Source of the DNA: Rapidithrix thailandica
GTDB taxonomy: Bacteria > Bacteroidota > Bacteroidia > Cytophagales > Flammeovirgaceae
NCBI RefSeq assembly: GCF_039710355.1
Contig: NZ_JBDKWZ010000016.1
Coordinates: 1 to 64,000, forward strand
DNA length: 64,000 bases
Reading direction: 5' to 3'
The translations under genes and the position numbers were made by a program. Below, in pieces: positions 53,226 to 61,505 of the stretch (its first letter is position 1; every line of letters starts with the position of its first letter). Below the pieces are notes generated by a model, which worked only from the letters and a program-made list of their open reading frames with translations, made no database searches and was not told the origin of the DNA.

Positions 53226-54425
53226 TTACTTTCCATGAGAAGAATAGAGGGTATTGTCAACTTCTACTTTAGTTTTTACAGTATGAATAAATTGTTTGTC
53301 CGCTCCTTTTAACTTGAAAAGCAGGGTGAACATGATCCAAAACACTTTGGGTAAACTGAGAATCGCTTTAAAAAACCGTTGGTTGTAAAAACTTAACGGG
53401 ACGGCAATCAATAAAGCAAGTACATTGGCTGCAAACAAGCCGATCCAAGCCTGAGGGAGGGAAAATAGTTGAGGGAAACTTAAGGCCGTCACGGCAAATA
53501 AAAACAGAAAGCCTAAAGTCAAGGTTCTCGGTAAAAAAATGTTGTATAACACACCGGCATTGAAATAATCGATATTCCCTTTCAACAACTGCTTGATACC
53601 TTTGGCAAAATACCTTTTCAGATAGATAAATTGACTGGCAATCCACCTTCTGCGTTGCTTGCTAAAGGCTTCGGAATTATCAACTTTTTCATCAAAGACA
53701 ATGGCATCTTCCAAATAGTAAATCCATTGCTTTCTTTCAATCAAATACAACTGAAGTACCCGGTCAAATCCACCAACCGCATTGATTTGCTTTAAGCAGT
53801 CCAATAGGACATCTGCTTTGAATGCCATTCCCGAGCCGATCAAGGAAGAAGAAAAGCCCATGGCATTGAATCCTTTACGGAATACATGGTTGTTGATGAC
53901 TTCGCTTAATGCATCCAACACGGCAAAAGGCGTATCCATATTTTTGGCCACCCGTTGTCCTTGTACAGCTGTGTATCCATTGTTAAAAGCCCGGTTGATT
54001 TTTTGCAAGTAATCGGGTGCCATGATATTGTCCGCATCACTGATCAAGGCTACTTCATATTCATTGTTGAGCACTTGCAACGCCTTTACCAAGGATTTGG
54101 TTTTGGTGCTTTTTTCAAAATGCACCTCAATGACCCGGCAAGGCAATTGGTGTAAGCGGGAGAGGGTGGATTTCTTTAAACTATCGGCAATGACTACAAT
54201 GTCAAAAAACTCTTTCGGATAGCGTAATTGAAGAAGCTTTTCTACTACGGGAGCGATGATTGCGTCCTCTTTGTAAGCCGGAACCAATACGGCAATTTTA
54301 TGATACGGTGTCTCTTTTACTTGTAAAGGCGCCACCGGTTTTACCCTTCCTGTGAAGGAAATTATAAAAACGTAAAGTACTGCCAGGCCAAAGTAAATCA
54401 AGAGAATATTTTCTATTATAAACAT
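53226..54425 (-). CDS. Membrane GT2 glycosyltransferase, processive-synthase-like
   Basis: The start was set at the ATG at 54425 (399 residues); a TTG two codons upstream is in frame. An N-terminal membrane helix (NILLIYFGLAVLYVFIISFT) precedes the catalytic domain with AVLVPAYKEDAIIAPVVEKL, LISDADNIMAPDYLQKINRA, AVQGQRVAKNMDTPFAVLDA and the SKQRRRWIASQFIYLK motif, the QxxRW signature of cellulose-synthase-like GT2 enzymes. Three or four membrane helices follow (about 290-370). It may make a polysaccharide backbone or transfer to a lipid carrier. It lies 230 bp after the sugar transferase, separated by hairpins. Confidence 0.88.
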   Translation of the reverse strand: MFIIENILLIYFGLAVLYVFIISFTGRVKPVAPLQVKETPYHKIAVLVPAYKEDAIIAPVVEKLLQLRYPKEFFDIVVIADSLKKSTLSRLHQLPCRVIEVHFEKSTKTKSLVKALQVLNNEYEVALISDADNIMAPDYLQKINRAFNNGYTAVQGQRVAKNMDTPFAVLDALSEVINNHVFRKGFNAMGFSSSLIGSGMAFKADVLLDCLKQINAVGGFDRVLQLYLIERKQWIYYLEDAIVFDEKVDNSEAFSKQRRRWIASQFIYLKRYFAKGIKQLLKGNIDYFNAGVLYNIFLPRTLTLGFLFLFAVTALSFPQLFSLPQAWIGLFAANVLALLIAVPLSFYNQRFFKAILSLPKVFWIMFTLLFKLKGADKQFIHTVKTKVEVDNTLYSSHGK

Positions 54426-54462
54426 ATTCAAGGGTTGATTATAAATGGGACCAGAGCCTATG

Positions 54463-54514
54463 CCGGTTTGATTATACTATGCTTAAATACTTAAACATTG
54501 CTTGATCAAACCGG
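54463..54514. other. 10-bp inverted repeat between sugar transferase and GT2
   Basis: CCGGTTTGAT (54463-54472) and ATCAAACCGG (54505-54514) are exact complements separated by 32 AT-rich bases. A second imperfect hairpin with CCCTCC/GGGAGG arms lies at about 54571-54604. The 236-bp gap thus carries two structures, possibly an attenuator or operator. Confidence 0.45.
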
Positions 54515-54661
54515 TAAGCTTTGGTGTAGAAAATAGAGTGTTTGTTAGTGTTTTTTTGAACAAAAGATTTCCCTCCGGGCAGTGTGATGCATGCCTGGGA
54601 GGGGGTATTATAAAGTTTGTGTCAGGATCGTTTGTTTATCAAAGTGTAGTGAATTTTTTAT

Positions 54662-55798
54662 CTATACGCTTTCTTTTTGTACCAATGCAGGGAAGGTTTT
54701 TGCAATGATTTTCATATCTCCTACAAACGAATTGTACTTGGCATATTGAATGTCCAGTTGAACGCGTTCCAAGGCCGACATTTCCTTTTTTCCGCGCTTG
54801 GTTACCTGCCATAAGCCTGTCAATCCGGCTGGGGCGGCAAAGCGTTTGGCCCATTCATCTTTGGTTAGCTCTTTGGCTTCGTACAAGGGTAGGGGGCGGT
54901 TGCCTACTAAGGACATATCTCCTTTTAGAATGTTTAATAGTTGAGGGATTTCATCCAGACTGCTGTCTCTCAAAAAAGCTCCTACACGAGTTACTCGGGG
55001 GTCGTTACTGATTTTGAAAAACATCGGCCCGTCTTCCTCTTGGCTTTCCTCACTGTATTGGTTCAGGTGCTTCATTTGTTGCACAAGTTTATCCGCATCC
55101 TGACGCATCGTTCTGAATTTATAAAAATCAAATACCTTGTAACCGCTACCGGCTCTTTTGGAAATATAAAAAACCGGTCCTTTGGACTCCAATTTGATGA
55201 GTAAAGCTATTATTATGAAAAGTGGGCTTAATGCAATCAAGCCAGCAGACGCAACTAAAATATCCAAGGCCCTTTTGAAAAATCTACCGGTTTTTTGCTG
55301 AGTAGTTAATTCTACTTTTGGAAGCTTCCGGGTGTATTTCTGTTTAAAATATTCCCTTTTTTGTTTAAAAGACTGTAAAAACTGAATGCGCTCTTGCATG
55401 TCTTTCAGTTTCATGTTCGGAAAGTAAATATCATCCACACCGTCAATTGCAGCAGCTTTGTTTTTGGTGATTAGGCTTTCCTCATGCGTAAATAAGATAA
55501 AAGGGATGGAGCTCAAAACTTCTTGAGTTCCCAGGAAATCCGCAAAATCTTCCAGCTCTGTTTGGCTCAAAGCAGCATTACCTATAATGGCGCAAGGCAG
55601 GGTTTTTCCGGTTTGTAGCCTTTCTTGGATTTCCGATTGAGCCATGGCAAGGGTACTGACTCGGAAAGTGGAATATCCCAGACTTGCCCAGCTTGTGCTG
55701 ATCATTTCCAGACCAGGGCCTATGCAAAGGATAGACTGCTGTGGCTCCCTGTTCTCATAAGTAAAGGTATCGTTAATAGGGTGTAACAGAGCTTCCAT
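54662..55798 (-). CDS. Polyprenyl-phosphate sugar-1-phosphate transferase with N-terminal pseudo-receiver domain
   Basis: This 378-residue enzyme starts exopolysaccharide repeat synthesis by placing a sugar-1-phosphate on undecaprenyl phosphate. Residues about 170-375 form the bacterial sugar transferase domain: membrane re-entrant helix LVASAGLIALSPLFIIIALL, KRAGSGYKVFDFYKFRTMRQ, catalytic Asp281-Glu282 in SSLDEIPQLLNILKGDMSLV, then GNRPLPLYEA and GLTGLWQVTKRG. The usual N-terminal membrane bundle and CoA-binding-like domain of WcaJ are absent. Instead residues about 22-145 resemble a response-regulator receiver (SILCIGPG, PFILFTHE, GVDDIYFPN) in which the phosphorylated Asp is replaced (AIIGNAALS) and the Lys of the KP motif is lost. 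An intact receiver protein is encoded 53 bp upstream, suggesting linked regulation. Confidence 0.9.
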   Translation of the reverse strand: MEALLHPINDTFTYENREPQQSILCIGPGLEMISTSWASLGYSTFRVSTLAMAQSEIQERLQTGKTLPCAIIGNAALSQTELEDFADFLGTQEVLSSIPFILFTHEESLITKNKAAAIDGVDDIYFPNMKLKDMQERIQFLQSFKQKREYFKQKYTRKLPKVELTTQQKTGRFFKRALDILVASAGLIALSPLFIIIALLIKLESKGPVFYISKRAGSGYKVFDFYKFRTMRQDADKLVQQMKHLNQYSEESQEEDGPMFFKISNDPRVTRVGAFLRDSSLDEIPQLLNILKGDMSLVGNRPLPLYEAKELTKDEWAKRFAAPAGLTGLWQVTKRGKKEMSALERVQLDIQYAKYNSFVGDMKIIAKTFPALVQKESV

Positions 55799-55851
55799 AT
55801 TATCAAATGAGTTTAATGCTAGATGAATTGTGTGATGATTTTTGGGTTTGG

Positions 55852-56247
55852 TTACTTTGTCGTACAGGCATTGTTTAAGACCTCTTTAGATGCTTTTAAG
55901 ACATCCTGCGGATCAAAGGGTTTTTTGAAATGCTTGGCTACATTTGCATTTTGCCAAGTGTCAGGTATCTCTCCCTCATAGCCGGAGAGTATGATTACGG
56001 GGATGTCCCGATAAATACCGCTTTTACTGAGCATTTCAATGAAGCCCACACCGTTCATATTGGGCATTACAATATCCGAAATGATTAAATCCGGTAGTTT
56101 TTTCTCTGAAAGGATATGCATCGCATGTAGGCCATCGTGAGCAACGTCTACTTGGAAATGCTTGCCTAAAAAAGATTGTAATACATAGCAAATGGATTCG
56201 TCATCGTCTACAAGTAATATTCTATGTTTGTTGTTGAGGAGTGTCAT
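55852..56247 (-). CDS. Stand-alone response regulator receiver protein
   Basis: This 131-residue protein consists of a single receiver domain. The acidic pocket is intact (HRILLVDDDESICYVLQSFL), the phospho-acceptor is the Asp of PDLIISDIVMPNMNGVGF, the Ser/Thr switch is PVIILSGYEG, and the Lys is in HFKKPFDPQD. There is no output domain, so it must act by protein contact, like CheY or Spo0F. It lies 53 bp upstream of the sugar transferase with a degenerate receiver domain; an interaction between the two is a reasonable guess. No histidine kinase gene is adjacent. Confidence 0.92.
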   Translation of the reverse strand: MTLLNNKHRILLVDDDESICYVLQSFLGKHFQVDVAHDGLHAMHILSEKKLPDLIISDIVMPNMNGVGFIEMLSKSGIYRDIPVIILSGYEGEIPDTWQNANVAKHFKKPFDPQDVLKASKEVLNNACTTK

Positions 56248-56872
56248 AAAGGGAATTATACTTTAATTTAAATTAGTCTTAAATAGTACATAGGTTGTTA
56301 ATGCGTAAGATAATGGTAGTTTGAGTTGGTAATATCTTTTTGTATTTTATTTAATTATTGATAATCAGTAAAATATGACTTTGTGTGCGTTATTGAGGCA
56401 TAAAGATAGGATGAAATGTTTGTTATAAAGTGATCGATATACTCAATAAAAGTTAATGATTGTGCTTTTTTACAAACTTCATATGAAGATAAAAATGGAG
56501 TTGTTTTTATACTAAAATCAGTGCAATAAAGTTGTGCTTGATCTTGAATGATATAACTAGCTGTAATTTAGATGGTTGTGTGTTTTTTGTGGCTTGAGTG
56601 CTTATAGTCCTGATGTATGTTTAAATGTGAAGCTGCCTCAAAAGGAACCGAAACAGGCACAAGTCAACAACTTTGATGGCAGGAACAGCCGGAGTCTGTT
56701 ATCGTAACACAATCGGGTTTTGGACTTAGTCGAAGGTGTATTTAACAATTACAATGTTTATTCAATCACCTAGCAGGGTAGTTGATTTTAAATAATCAGT
56801 TTTTGAAAAAAACCTTTGCATAGTACAGTAGCAGGTGGAAATTACCGTCCTGTACTATGCAAAACAGGCGCC
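56248..56872. other. 625-bp AT-rich gap without a recognisable gene
   Basis: No credible coding frame was seen. It holds the promoter region of the receiver gene, several TGATAATCAG/TAAATAATCAG-like motifs, and the terminator of the upstream gene at its far end. Confidence 0.6.
56798..56863 (-). terminator. Strong terminator after the UbiA-family gene
   Basis: A 14-bp perfect stem (TTTGCATAGTACAG at 56815-56828, CTGTACTATGCAAA at 56850-56863) is followed in the minus direction by AGGTTTTTTTC. It splits the exopolysaccharide row into two transcripts. Confidence 0.88.
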
Positions 56873-57769
56873 TTAGAATAGAGACGCGATAAAATATTCA
56901 AACTCATTAAAATAGATAATGAAGTAAAAGCTCAATACCCATCCTACTATGGTGAGTTGTAAAAAGCGGTCTTTGTAAAGAATATGAGTAGGAGAGCCGG
57001 AATTATTCTCTACATAGGTAATCTGTAAATACCTGAAAATACCACCAATCACAAACAAACATGTGTGGTACAAACGATGTGTCCCGTAGTGTTCGATGGA
57101 ATGGGGAGAAACCGTGTACATTAAATACGCTACGATGGTAATGGCAGAGATGAGTGCCAATACCACATTGAGAAAATCCATATTGTAGTTGGCAGAGGCT
57201 TTTCGTACGTCTTTTCCAGTATCCATCTTTAATTTTACATCGTCTCTTCTTTTGGCTACAGCCATAAACAGGGCTAAAAGAAATACCATAATGGTTAGCC
57301 AAATCGAAATATGTACCGAAGCAATTGCCCCACCGGCTTTTACCCGTAATACAAATCCTATGGCTACGATGATAACATCTAGAATGGATACATGTTTGAG
57401 ACCCAGGCTGTAACTTAAATTCAAACAAAAATATACTCCGGTGATAAATAAAAACTTCGGATGTAGGTAAGCAGCTAAGCCGGCTCCTGTAATGAAGCAA
57501 ACCGCCAGGAGGATATAGGCCGTGGGCTTGGATACGGCACCGGAGGCTAGCGGGCGTTTGCATTTTTTAGGGTGCATACGGTCTGCTTCAATATCTTTTA
57601 AGTCATTGAGTACATAAATGCAACTGGCTACCAGGCTAAAGGCAAAAAAGCCAATAGTCAACTCCATGAGTTTTGGGAGATTAAATATATCACCAGAGAA
57701 AAAGAGAGGAACAAAGAGAAATAAGTTCTTTACCCAATGATGTGGGCGCAATAATTTGATTTTTTCCAC
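56873..57769 (-). CDS. UbiA-family prenyltransferase, decaprenyl-phosphate phosphoribosyltransferase-like
   Basis: This 298-residue membrane protein has about eight or nine helices. The start is GTG at 57769; a stop two codons upstream excludes a longer form. The family motif ASCIYVLNDLKDIEADRMHP contains the NDxxDxxxD prenyl-diphosphate/Mg site, then KKCKRPLASGAVS, and YSLGLKHVSILDVIIVAIGF. The opening KLLRPHHWVKNLFLFVPLFF is characteristic of the phosphoribosyl-phosphopolyprenol synthases, which in actinobacteria begin decaprenyl-arabinose synthesis. No DprE-type epimerase genes are in the window. In this cluster it may supply a ribose- or arabinose-type lipid donor for the polysaccharide (inference). 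Confidence 0.85.
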   Translation of the reverse strand: MEKIKLLRPHHWVKNLFLFVPLFFSGDIFNLPKLMELTIGFFAFSLVASCIYVLNDLKDIEADRMHPKKCKRPLASGAVSKPTAYILLAVCFITGAGLAAYLHPKFLFITGVYFCLNLSYSLGLKHVSILDVIIVAIGFVLRVKAGGAIASVHISIWLTIMVFLLALFMAVAKRRDDVKLKMDTGKDVRKASANYNMDFLNVVLALISAITIVAYLMYTVSPHSIEHYGTHRLYHTCLFVIGGIFRYLQITYVENNSGSPTHILYKDRFLQLTIVGWVLSFYFIIYFNEFEYFIASLF

Positions 57770-57873
57770 GGGTTATCGTTGTTTGAATGTTTGCAGCGAA
57801 GATAGTATACACATAGAGGATTTTTACCCATCCCTCAGAAGTCATTAACGTATTTTGACAAGAAAGGTAAAGG

Positions 57874-57896
57874 TTTCCTTATTACTTATCAAGTAA
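57874..57896 (-). repeat. Shared motif TTTCCTTATTACTTA with inverted repeat, copy B
   Basis: The same 15 bases as at 52215-52229, again entering an inverted repeat (TTACTT-ATC-AAGTAA, 57882-57896). It lies 105 bp upstream of the UbiA-family gene, downstream of the Wzc-like gene. Confidence 0.5.
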
Positions 57897-57940
57897 CTTG
57901 ATTTCATTGATTGATAATCAGTTGTCTACAATAAAAGGCT

Positions 57941-60136
57941 TTACTGTTCTATATTTTCCAGTTCTACCTGATTGAGTACTGCCCCGGTAAATTTTTCTTC
58001 CAGATCCTCCAAAAATTTAATGGACTCCCGGTCGGCTTGTTTGATAACTCCTCTTGCCGAAAAGGTGACCAGAATCCGGTCCGCATAAAGGCTGAGTTCT
58101 TTGCTGTCAGAGTGCTGATTCATCGCTGCACCTTCCAGGAAAATATAGTCGTAATGTTTGTCTAGCAATGCCAAAAAGTGGTTGAAGTCCTGCTTGTGAA
58201 ACAGCTCGGAAGGAGAGTAATTCCCCCCTTTGCAACCCATAATATGGACATCGGGAATACCGGTTTTGGTAATCAAGTCTTGTAGTTCTTCAAATTTTTC
58301 CGGCCGGGCATCCACAGCCTCTTCCAACACCGGAGACGCTTTAAAACGCTGAGTCAATTGGTTGTTGGAGAAGTTGGTATCCAATATCATAACCTTATTT
58401 TTACTCAAGCTCAAAGCACAGGCCAAGGCCTCGATCAACGTGGATTTTCCTCCTCCGTGTTGTGTGCTGGTCACCAGAAATGTCTTGGCATTTTGCCGGT
58501 CGATCATAAACCGCAACTTTCTTAACATCTCCCGGAAAGTCGTAAAAAGCGGGTTTTTGCTGTTTTCCTGATAGAAAATTTCCCGGATGGGTGTGTTTTT
58601 TAAATCCAGTTGATTGACAGCGCCCAGCATTTTCACCCCTAGCATATTTGCCAGGTTGGAAGGTGTTTTGATCGTCATGTCCATATAAATCAAAAAGAAA
58701 ATGGCAATGACGGAAATTGCAAAGGTAGAAGCTCCTGAAAGGGCCGTGATTATCAATCGTTTAGAAGGTTCCGGTTCAATGGATGGTTGGCCGTATAAAA
58801 CCTGCCGGATTTTGTTCCGGGAAGCCATTGACATATCCAGGGCTGTATTGTACTTTTCCTGTGCGGTTTGGTATTCATTGGTAGCCAGGGTTACCTCTTT
58901 TTTCATGGCAGCAATTTGTGCTTCTTTGGAAGCATACACTCCCGCATTACTCTTCAGGCTGCGGACACTGCTTTCCAAGGTTCCCCGGTTTTGTTGGGCA
59001 ATGGCCAATTCTATCTCCAGATCGTTCTTTTTCTCGGTCAGCTCCTGTTTTTTTGTCTGAAGGTCATTTTTAGACAAACGACCTGAGCTGTTGGAGTTGA
59101 TCAGGGCAATTTTTTTATTTCGTAGGATGTTCAAGGAATCTTGCAAGGTTTGGTCCTGTAGCCCGGTGCTGGTGTAGCGCTGATTTAATGCTCTGATTTG
59201 TTCTTGCAATTCCAATAATTCTTCGTTGGAGTTATTCACCAAATTGCCGGTTCCGTTACCGGACAAGGCATCGTTGAGTTCCCGGAGCCGCCGGTTGACA
59301 TTTTCCAAGGACAAGGTCAGCCGGTTGATTTTTTGTTTTTCTTCGGAAAGCGCCAATTCCGCTTTGGAGATTTGCTCGATCTTGCTTTCACTCTCCACAT
59401 CAAAATTTAATACTCCCTGTCGTGATTTGAAACGTTCCAAAGATTGTGATTTGACTTCCAGGATTTGCCGTTTTTGTTCCAACAGTTTTTCAAAAGTAGC
59501 AATGGACTCTTCCTGACGCTGATATTGCATCAAATCGTTGTACCTGAAAAATTCGGAGCACAAGGTATTGACCGCATAGGCGGATAGTTCCGGATGTTCG
59601 GAAGAAAAGGTTACCGTGAGGTAATCCGTTTGTCCTTCCCGCCAGATGCGTAAACTTTCCCGGATGGATTCGTCATCGTAACGGTATATTTTTAATAGTT
59701 CGATTAATTCCTTGTCGGTTTCATTATAAGTGGAAAGGGGCTCCAGGTTTTCCAATTTTTCCTCAAAAATGCCAATAGCCTCCTGAGTATTAATGGTTTT
59801 AAGTCTTGCCAAATTATCCTCGTTGGTGATTTTGCGGAAAGGCTTTCTCTTTTGCAAATCATTGATGATTAGCTTGTAAGAAAGGAGGTTGATCACCATT
59901 GGAGAAGCGATGGAGGCCGTCAGGTTGCTGAACTTTACTTTTACTTCAAACAAATTGTATTTGTCGTCATCAAAAGGATCGTTCACAGTATAACCGGTAG
60001 CCAGTTGTGCTTTGGAGAGATATGATTTTTTCATATCCAAGGTCAACAAGAAGGCCAGTACAGAGGCGATCAGGGTTACTGTCAGGATCAGCCATTTTCG
60101 TTTTAATAAGGCTTTAAAGAGTGAAATCAAATCCAT
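57941..60136 (-). CDS. Wzc-like polysaccharide co-polymerase with degenerate kinase domain
   Basis: This 731-residue inner-membrane protein controls exopolysaccharide chain length. It has TM1 at about 13-32 (KWLILTVTLIASVLAFLLTL), then a periplasmic Wzz/GNVR region with long coiled coils (about 195-450), and TM2 at about 464-487. The cytoplasmic ATPase domain begins near 545 with Walker A LVTSTQHGGGKSTLIEAL (Lys564) and the A' strand VMILDTNF. Walker B reads YDYIFLEGAA with Glu668 where BY-kinases have Asp, and no C-terminal tyrosine cluster is present (end VELENIEQ). It may therefore bind ATP without classic autophosphorylation. It starts the exopolysaccharide row. Confidence 0.9.
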   Translation of the reverse strand: MDLISLFKALLKRKWLILTVTLIASVLAFLLTLDMKKSYLSKAQLATGYTVNDPFDDDKYNLFEVKVKFSNLTASIASPMVINLLSYKLIINDLQKRKPFRKITNEDNLARLKTINTQEAIGIFEEKLENLEPLSTYNETDKELIELLKIYRYDDESIRESLRIWREGQTDYLTVTFSSEHPELSAYAVNTLCSEFFRYNDLMQYQRQEESIATFEKLLEQKRQILEVKSQSLERFKSRQGVLNFDVESESKIEQISKAELALSEEKQKINRLTLSLENVNRRLRELNDALSGNGTGNLVNNSNEELLELQEQIRALNQRYTSTGLQDQTLQDSLNILRNKKIALINSNSSGRLSKNDLQTKKQELTEKKNDLEIELAIAQQNRGTLESSVRSLKSNAGVYASKEAQIAAMKKEVTLATNEYQTAQEKYNTALDMSMASRNKIRQVLYGQPSIEPEPSKRLIITALSGASTFAISVIAIFFLIYMDMTIKTPSNLANMLGVKMLGAVNQLDLKNTPIREIFYQENSKNPLFTTFREMLRKLRFMIDRQNAKTFLVTSTQHGGGKSTLIEALACALSLSKNKVMILDTNFSNNQLTQRFKASPVLEEAVDARPEKFEELQDLITKTGIPDVHIMGCKGGNYSPSELFHKQDFNHFLALLDKHYDYIFLEGAAMNQHSDSKELSLYADRILVTFSARGVIKQADRESIKFLEDLEEKFTGAVLNQVELENIEQ

Positions 60137-60401
60137 AAAATAAGGGAATTATATTCAAGAATTAATCTTAAAAAGGTTCAGGTAAATGGGGCGTCACACC
60201 ACCCCTGATTTTGATTGCGCCAAAAATAGCGATTTGCCACTCTTTTAAAATATCCCGGCCGGCAGAAGAGGCCTATCTTTGGAGTTATTAAGAAATTTTT
60301 AAAGGTATTTACAATTTATCCCTCAATTCCTCCTCTTTCCACCCCGCTTTCTTCAACTTTTTCCCTATTCCTCAACCCTTCCATCCTGCAATCCTTCAAT
60401 C

Positions 60402-60522
60402 TTCAACCCGTCACCCTTCAGTCCTCGATCCTTCCATCCTTCAACCCGTCACCCTTCAGTCCTCGATCCTTCCATCCTTCAACCCGTCACCCTTCAGTCC
60501 TCGATCCTTCCATCCTTCAACC
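60402..60522. repeat. 38-bp tandem repeat, about 3.2 copies, pyrimidine-rich
   Basis: TTCAACCCG begins units at 60402, 60440 and 60478, and TTCAACC a partial fourth at 60516. The unit includes TCACCCTTCAGTCCTCGATC and CTTCCATCC. A decayed version continues leftward to about 60310. The copies are identical, so the array is young. The rest of the 502-bp gap (60137-60638) is non-coding and would hold the promoters of both flanking divergent genes. Confidence 0.9.
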
Positions 60523-60638
60523 TTTACTACCATACGGGTGAAATGATGATTTTCCAAAATCACGATTTTCAGTGAGTACCCCAGGTAAAATATTCTCAAT
60601 CTTTGTATAAGGATTAAAAGCGAAAAATTTAAAAATCT

Positions 60639-61499
60639 ATGGTATTGATAGCGGACAGCGGATCTACAAAAACGGCTTGGTTGGGAATTTTACCGGAAGG
60701 TGACCCGGTAAAGGTCCGTACGGAGGGCATTAACCCTTATTACCAGACAGAAGCGCAGATAGTCAATATTGTAAGGGAGGGTTTACTCCCGGGGCTTACC
60801 GGGCCGGTAGAGCGGGTATATTTTTATGGAGCAGGGTGCTCCGGTCCCGAAAAAAACAGTGTGGTAAGCCGAGCGATCCGAGAGGCTTTGGACGATGATA
60901 GAGTGGATTTGGATATAAATAGTGATTTGTTAGGTGCCGCCCGGGGGCTATTTCACGAGCGACCAGGTATCGTGGGGATATTAGGAACCGGGGCAAATGC
61001 CGGTATGTACAATGGGGAAGGTATTGTGAAGCAAGCGCCTTCTATGGGTTATGTATTGGGGGATGAAGGGAGCGGAGCGGTGTTGGGAAAGCATTTGATC
61101 GGCCGGGTTTTACGTAATCAACTTCCTCAGGAGGTAATTAAGGAATTTTACGCTACCTACCAACTGACGGCCAAAGATATTTTAAACAAAATTTACCAAT
61201 TGCCATTTCCCAATCGAATGTTGGCGAGTTTTGTGCCCTTTATCCATTCACATATTGCAGAACCTGATTTGCATCAATTGGTGATCCGGAATTTCGAAGC
61301 CTTTTTCAAAAATTATATCCTGCCTTTTACCGGGGTGAAGTCGTATGAGGTAAACATCACAGGCTCAGTGGCCTATTACTTTAAAGAGCAATTGATGACT
61401 ACGGCAAATACCTATCACTTGGCTATCGGTAGGGTAAGTAAGGACCCCTTGGCCGGGTTGCAAAATTTTCATAAACAAGCATTTGTAATTGATAAATAA
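60639..61499 (+). CDS. murK: BadF/BadG/NAGK-type sugar kinase, probable MurNAc kinase
   Basis: This 286-residue cytoplasmic ASKHA kinase has an N-terminal phosphate loop VLIADSGSTKTAWLGIL, then INPYYQTEAQI, the catalytic Asp region LDINSDLLGAARGLF, second phosphate loop VGILGTGANAGMYNGEGIVK and adenosine part MGYVLGDEGSGAVLGKHLIG. These are marks of the BadF/N-acetylglucosamine kinase family. It stands 6 bp before murQ, the same pairing as in Tannerella forsythia, where MurK phosphorylates N-acetylmuramic acid to the MurQ substrate. Activity on GlcNAc from the sialic acid route cannot be excluded. The first gene of a three-gene operon. Confidence 0.87.
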   Translation: MVLIADSGSTKTAWLGILPEGDPVKVRTEGINPYYQTEAQIVNIVREGLLPGLTGPVERVYFYGAGCSGPEKNSVVSRAIREALDDDRVDLDINSDLLGAARGLFHERPGIVGILGTGANAGMYNGEGIVKQAPSMGYVLGDEGSGAVLGKHLIGRVLRNQLPQEVIKEFYATYQLTAKDILNKIYQLPFPNRMLASFVPFIHSHIAEPDLHQLVIRNFEAFFKNYILPFTGVKSYEVNITGSVAYYFKEQLMTTANTYHLAIGRVSKDPLAGLQNFHKQAFVIDK

Positions 61500-61505
61500 G
61501 GAAGA

